Of a stretch of DNA of 64,000 nucleotides, positions 61,390 through 64,000 are shown piece by piece (positions within the stretch are counted from its first letter, which is position 1; every line of letters starts with the position of its first letter). This DNA is from Saururus chinensis (taxonomy: Eukaryota; Streptophyta; Magnoliopsida; Piperales; Saururaceae). The translations under genes were made by a program, and so were the position numbers. The stretch lies in contig CP141148.1 of assembly GCA_035235625.1 (NCBI GenBank), positions 26,661,057 to 26,725,056 on the forward strand, in the 5' to 3' direction. Under the pieces are notes generated by a model that saw only the letters and a list, made by a program, of their open reading frames with translations, made no database searches and had not been told where the DNA came from.

Positions 61390-62606
61390 TTTTTTTGTTG
61401 TTCTTGAAAAGCAATTTAGTACATTGAATGAGGACTTTTATAGCTGTAAAGGGCTGCATAGTTTGTTTCTGTACTCAAGAAATTACTCAGAACTGCCTCC
61501 TGAAAATCATTCATAATTTTAGACTGTTACGGGTTCTAAGTTTGTATGTGTGTTTCATTACTGAATTACTAGATTCCATAGGAGATCTAAAGCATTTATG
61601 CTACCTTGATCTTTCACATAATGTAACTTTGTCAAAGGTACCTAATTCAGTTTGTGGCCCATGTAATTTGCAAACACTGAAAATTGACTTTTGTTTTAGT
61701 CTTCTAACTTACCCAAGGACATGAAGAACCTAATTAGCGTCTGCCACCTCCACGCTGATGTATCTAGACTAGGATGTATGCCCCCCAGACTTGGGAAGTT
61801 GACTCAGTTACAATTCTTGTCCATGTTTATTGTAGGCAGAGAAGATGGGTGTAAGGTAGTGGAGATGAAGCTCACTTGAATAATAAAGAGCTCTTCGGGA
61901 AGTTGACACTGGAGTGGGATGAAAATGATTCCAATAACCCACTAGATGGAACATTTAATGAAGAGGTGTTAGAAAACCTTGAACACCATAGTGACCTCAT
62001 GGATTTATGTATTAAAGGCTATAGAAGTCAATTCTCCTAGTTGGTTACAATTGCTAACAAATCTACAATCCAATGATCTTAACCAATTGAAAAGTTTCCC
62101 CCGAGTCCCTCCTCTTGGTCTGCTTTCTCAACTAAAAATTCTCAAATTCATTGCTTTGGATGGACTGCAATGTTTATGTAGTGAATTTTGTGGACATGGT
62201 CACAAAACTGATACTAATAATATTACACACTTGTCCCTATATTCTTATGATTAATTAGGTTACCAAACCTGGAGGAGTGGTCTCGGCTAGGAGGGGACCT
62301 TGCCTAAATGAACTCAAGTTGAGTTTTTGTCTAAAGACATTGCCACCTCAGCTCCTTCCTCTTTGGTGGAGTTGGATATAACAAGGTGTGAGAGTTTGGT
62401 GGCTGAGCTAAGGTTCACTTCACTTCAAAAGCTTGTATTAACTAAAAGCAACAACATGCTTCTAGACTTTGTGCCTCATCTAACCTCTCTCTCCTCATTA
62501 TGTTTTAGCTATCCTATGATATCCTTTAAGCTATTGCAGCCCCTAACATCATTAAAGGAGCTATGGATTGATGTATCTCACAAACTTGTCATCGAGTTCA
62601 GCTGAG

Positions 62607-62639
62607 TTATCCCCTATGATCACCACACTAACTTGAGGG
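62607..62639. other. Short gap between LRR end and copia gag fragment
   Basis: The recognisable LRR sequence stops near 62606, and minus-strand copia gag sequence begins just after, so the 3' end of the resistance pseudogene appears cut off here. Confidence 0.4.
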
Positions 62640-63454
62640 TTTGACTCTCAGTGTCAATTTCTTTCCTTTGTGTGCACAGCCTTGCAAAGTGTTAGAGTTG
62701 ACCGTACACAAAACATGCTTTTCTTCTTCTTGTCTTTTGGATCTTCTCTTTAGGCTTGGTCGAGTTGTTGGTTTTCTTATTGGAGTTGTTGTTCTTCTTC
62801 TTACCAAAACCATATTTGCATCCTCATTGGACTAATCATTTACTTGAGTAAAAGAGCTTTCAACAAGCTTCTTCTTTCTATGCCTTTCCTCTATTTGTAT
62901 GGAAACAATGAGATTGTCCAATGACATTGCTTATCTTTTGTGTTTTAGAGTAACTTGAAAGTCACTCCAAGAGGGTAGTAGTTTGTCAATCAAGGCTGGG
63001 ACTTGTAGCCTTTCATCTAATGGAATTCCTGTTCTAACTATCTTAGCTACAATGTTTTGAAATTCTACTACTTGATCAAGAATCGGTTTGTCATCTATCA
63101 TCTTAAAATCAAAATACTCTCCAACTACATATTTTTCTTCATCAACATGCTCTTGGCCAAACTTCTTTTCTAAAGCCTACAAAAGTTCTTTAGCCATATG
63201 CAATTTATTATATAAATCATAAAGCTCATCATGAAGACAACTAAGAATATGGCCATGGAAAAGGTCGTCATCCCTCTTAAACTTCTTATTGGGACTAACA
63301 TTTCTAGTTCATATTCTTTAGAATTTTCATAAGCCGGATCAGTTAAAACATAGTAAATTTTAAGAGTGATCAGCCAAAACTTCATTTTATTCTACTATCT
63401 CTTAAAATCTTTGCCCATGAAACGATCCAGTTTTAGACTCTTATCAATACCCAT
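62640..63454 (-). pseudogene. gag: copia gag fragment (Tork-like), disrupted
   Basis: Read on the minus strand from ATG 63454 (MGIDKSLKLDRFMGKDFKR) the sequence follows a copia gag: a KMKFWLITLKIYYVL block, then a region corresponding to FQVASMIEKLPPSW-type gag (here ALIDKLLPSWSDFQVTLKH near 62945-63005), and SLDNLIVSIQIEERHRKKK. Stops and frame changes interrupt it, and no pol is present before the LRR fragment. It is a different lineage from the element at 54150, with little shared sequence. Confidence 0.75.
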
Positions 63455-64000
63455 GATGACAACAATAGTAAGAGTAATCTTGTTTCAAATTGGTTGAAAA
63501 AATTAGGTTAGTATGAGTGATGAACAAAGTCTGAGGTGCCTCCGGGAGACTAATTTGAAACAAGATTCACTGCCTTAGTGCAAGGCTTGTTCGGCGATCC
63601 GCTCCTAAGATATAATGGAACTTTCTTAGGAACCCTTGGTATACTCAAAGAAATCCTAATGAGAACTCCAAAAGAAATTTGTTGCCCACATACCAATTTG
63701 TTGAAAGATATCTCATTTTTTAATAAAAACACTTCTAAAGGAGAGAAATAAAGATGAAGATATTACTCTCTAAAGCATCTGGGTTAGAGACATTCCCTTC
63801 TCCTTAGGAACCCTTAATACCACAATTCAGAGAGATTAAATAAAAAAAGGATGTTAAACAGATCAATCTGACCCGTTTCGTAATACAAAAACCCAATTGA
63901 TCGATCGATCATTTTCAACAAATGATCAATTGCCAATTCTTAGGTTAAAATAACAATGAACGAAAATAGGAGCCAATCAATTGTTTACTTTTTTGCCTTA
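63455..64000. other. Upstream of the minus-strand copia gag
   Basis: This should be the leader of the fragmentary element, but no primer site or LTR end was found before the window edge. A 16-bp perfect inverted repeat (AATCTTGTTTCAAATT, 63475-63490, and its inverse at 63552-63567) lies here. Confidence 0.35.

Larger units (their letters stand above)
51649..62606 (+). pseudogene. CC-NB-LRR (RGA-type) resistance pseudogene, split by two insertions
   Basis: Intact homologues are intracellular immune receptors. Fragments in order: an Rx-type coiled-coil region from ATG 51649 (IAEIKLLWGAEDVENLVRTL, LKDAEEKQWK, YDA..VIDEFATEAQ); the NB-ARC start with VVGRE and a P-loop GGLGKTTLAQLVY (about 52267-52307); then a TIR element at 52400-53366. 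The host resumes at about 53840 with the GLVKLWIAQ block, MHDLILDLDKIVSKEE (54040-54087) and VPIKAHHV. A copia element follows at 54150-61389. LRR sequence continues from 61395 (LLRVLSLYVCFITELLDSIGDLKHLCYLDLS-type repeats, then FIVGREDGCKVVEMK) to about 62606. The kinase-2, RNBS-B and GLPL region is missing, and several frameshifts and stops are present (first within 15 codons). It cannot encode a receptor. Confidence 0.88.

Overview
The window is nuclear DNA of a flowering plant. The evidence is GT-AG introns, plant-type gene families (a chloroplast-type BAG8 co-chaperone, a SNAP33 SNARE, a CC-NB-LRR resistance gene), Stowaway-like MITEs, and long stretches of nested LTR retrotransposons. 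I cannot name the species. Gene density is low: three recognisable host genes and one broken resistance gene in 64 kb. The rest is mostly transposable elements. No tRNA, rRNA, CRISPR array or bacterial-type operon was seen.

Layout. 1-9088: a stack of long-terminal-repeat sequences, including a 4.6-kb solo LTR (331-4946, target duplication TATTG) inserted in the opposite orientation into another copy of its own family. 9.6-19.0 kb: LTR debris, including a composite element (13408-18903, duplication GCAAA) that itself holds a 2.0-kb solo LTR (15707-17723, duplication AGAAG). 20.4-21.9 kb (+): an intact three-exon SLC35F5/THI74-like membrane transporter. 24.6-26.2 kb (-): a two-exon BAG8-like co-chaperone gene with an apparent one-base frameshift. 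It is convergent with the transporter and has a ~0.9-kb fold-back element just upstream. 28-32 kb: more LTR fragments and a second 2.0-kb solo LTR (30056-32069, duplication GTAAG) of the same family as the one at 15.7 kb. 33.9-36.5 kb (-): an intact five-coding-exon SNAP33-type SNARE gene of 299 codons, with a MITE-like inverted-repeat element at its 5' side. 40-45 kb: a (TA)n tract, a partial LTR, and a CACTA-like transposon end with a ~640-bp pyrimidine tract. 46.7-49.7 kb: a short minus-strand LTR element (duplication GCCAT). 51.6-62.6 kb: a CC-NB-LRR pseudogene split first by a TIR element with Mutator-like features (52.4-53.4 kb) and then by a Ty1/copia retrotransposon (54150-61389, duplication TTTTT). 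62.6-63.5 kb: a decayed copia gag on the minus strand.

The intact host genes have separate housekeeping or trafficking roles and no operon-like link. The window mainly shows how nested retrotransposition, LTR-LTR recombination (solo LTRs) and small inverted-repeat elements have built up between and inside genes. All calls are from reading the sequence by eye. Similarities to families are from knowledge of those families, not from searches. I found no clear sign of a wholly new biological system. The most unusual items are a row of consecutive perfect hairpins in the copia leader, many in-frame stops without indels in the same element's pol gene, and the long fold-back next to the frameshifted BAG8 gene.
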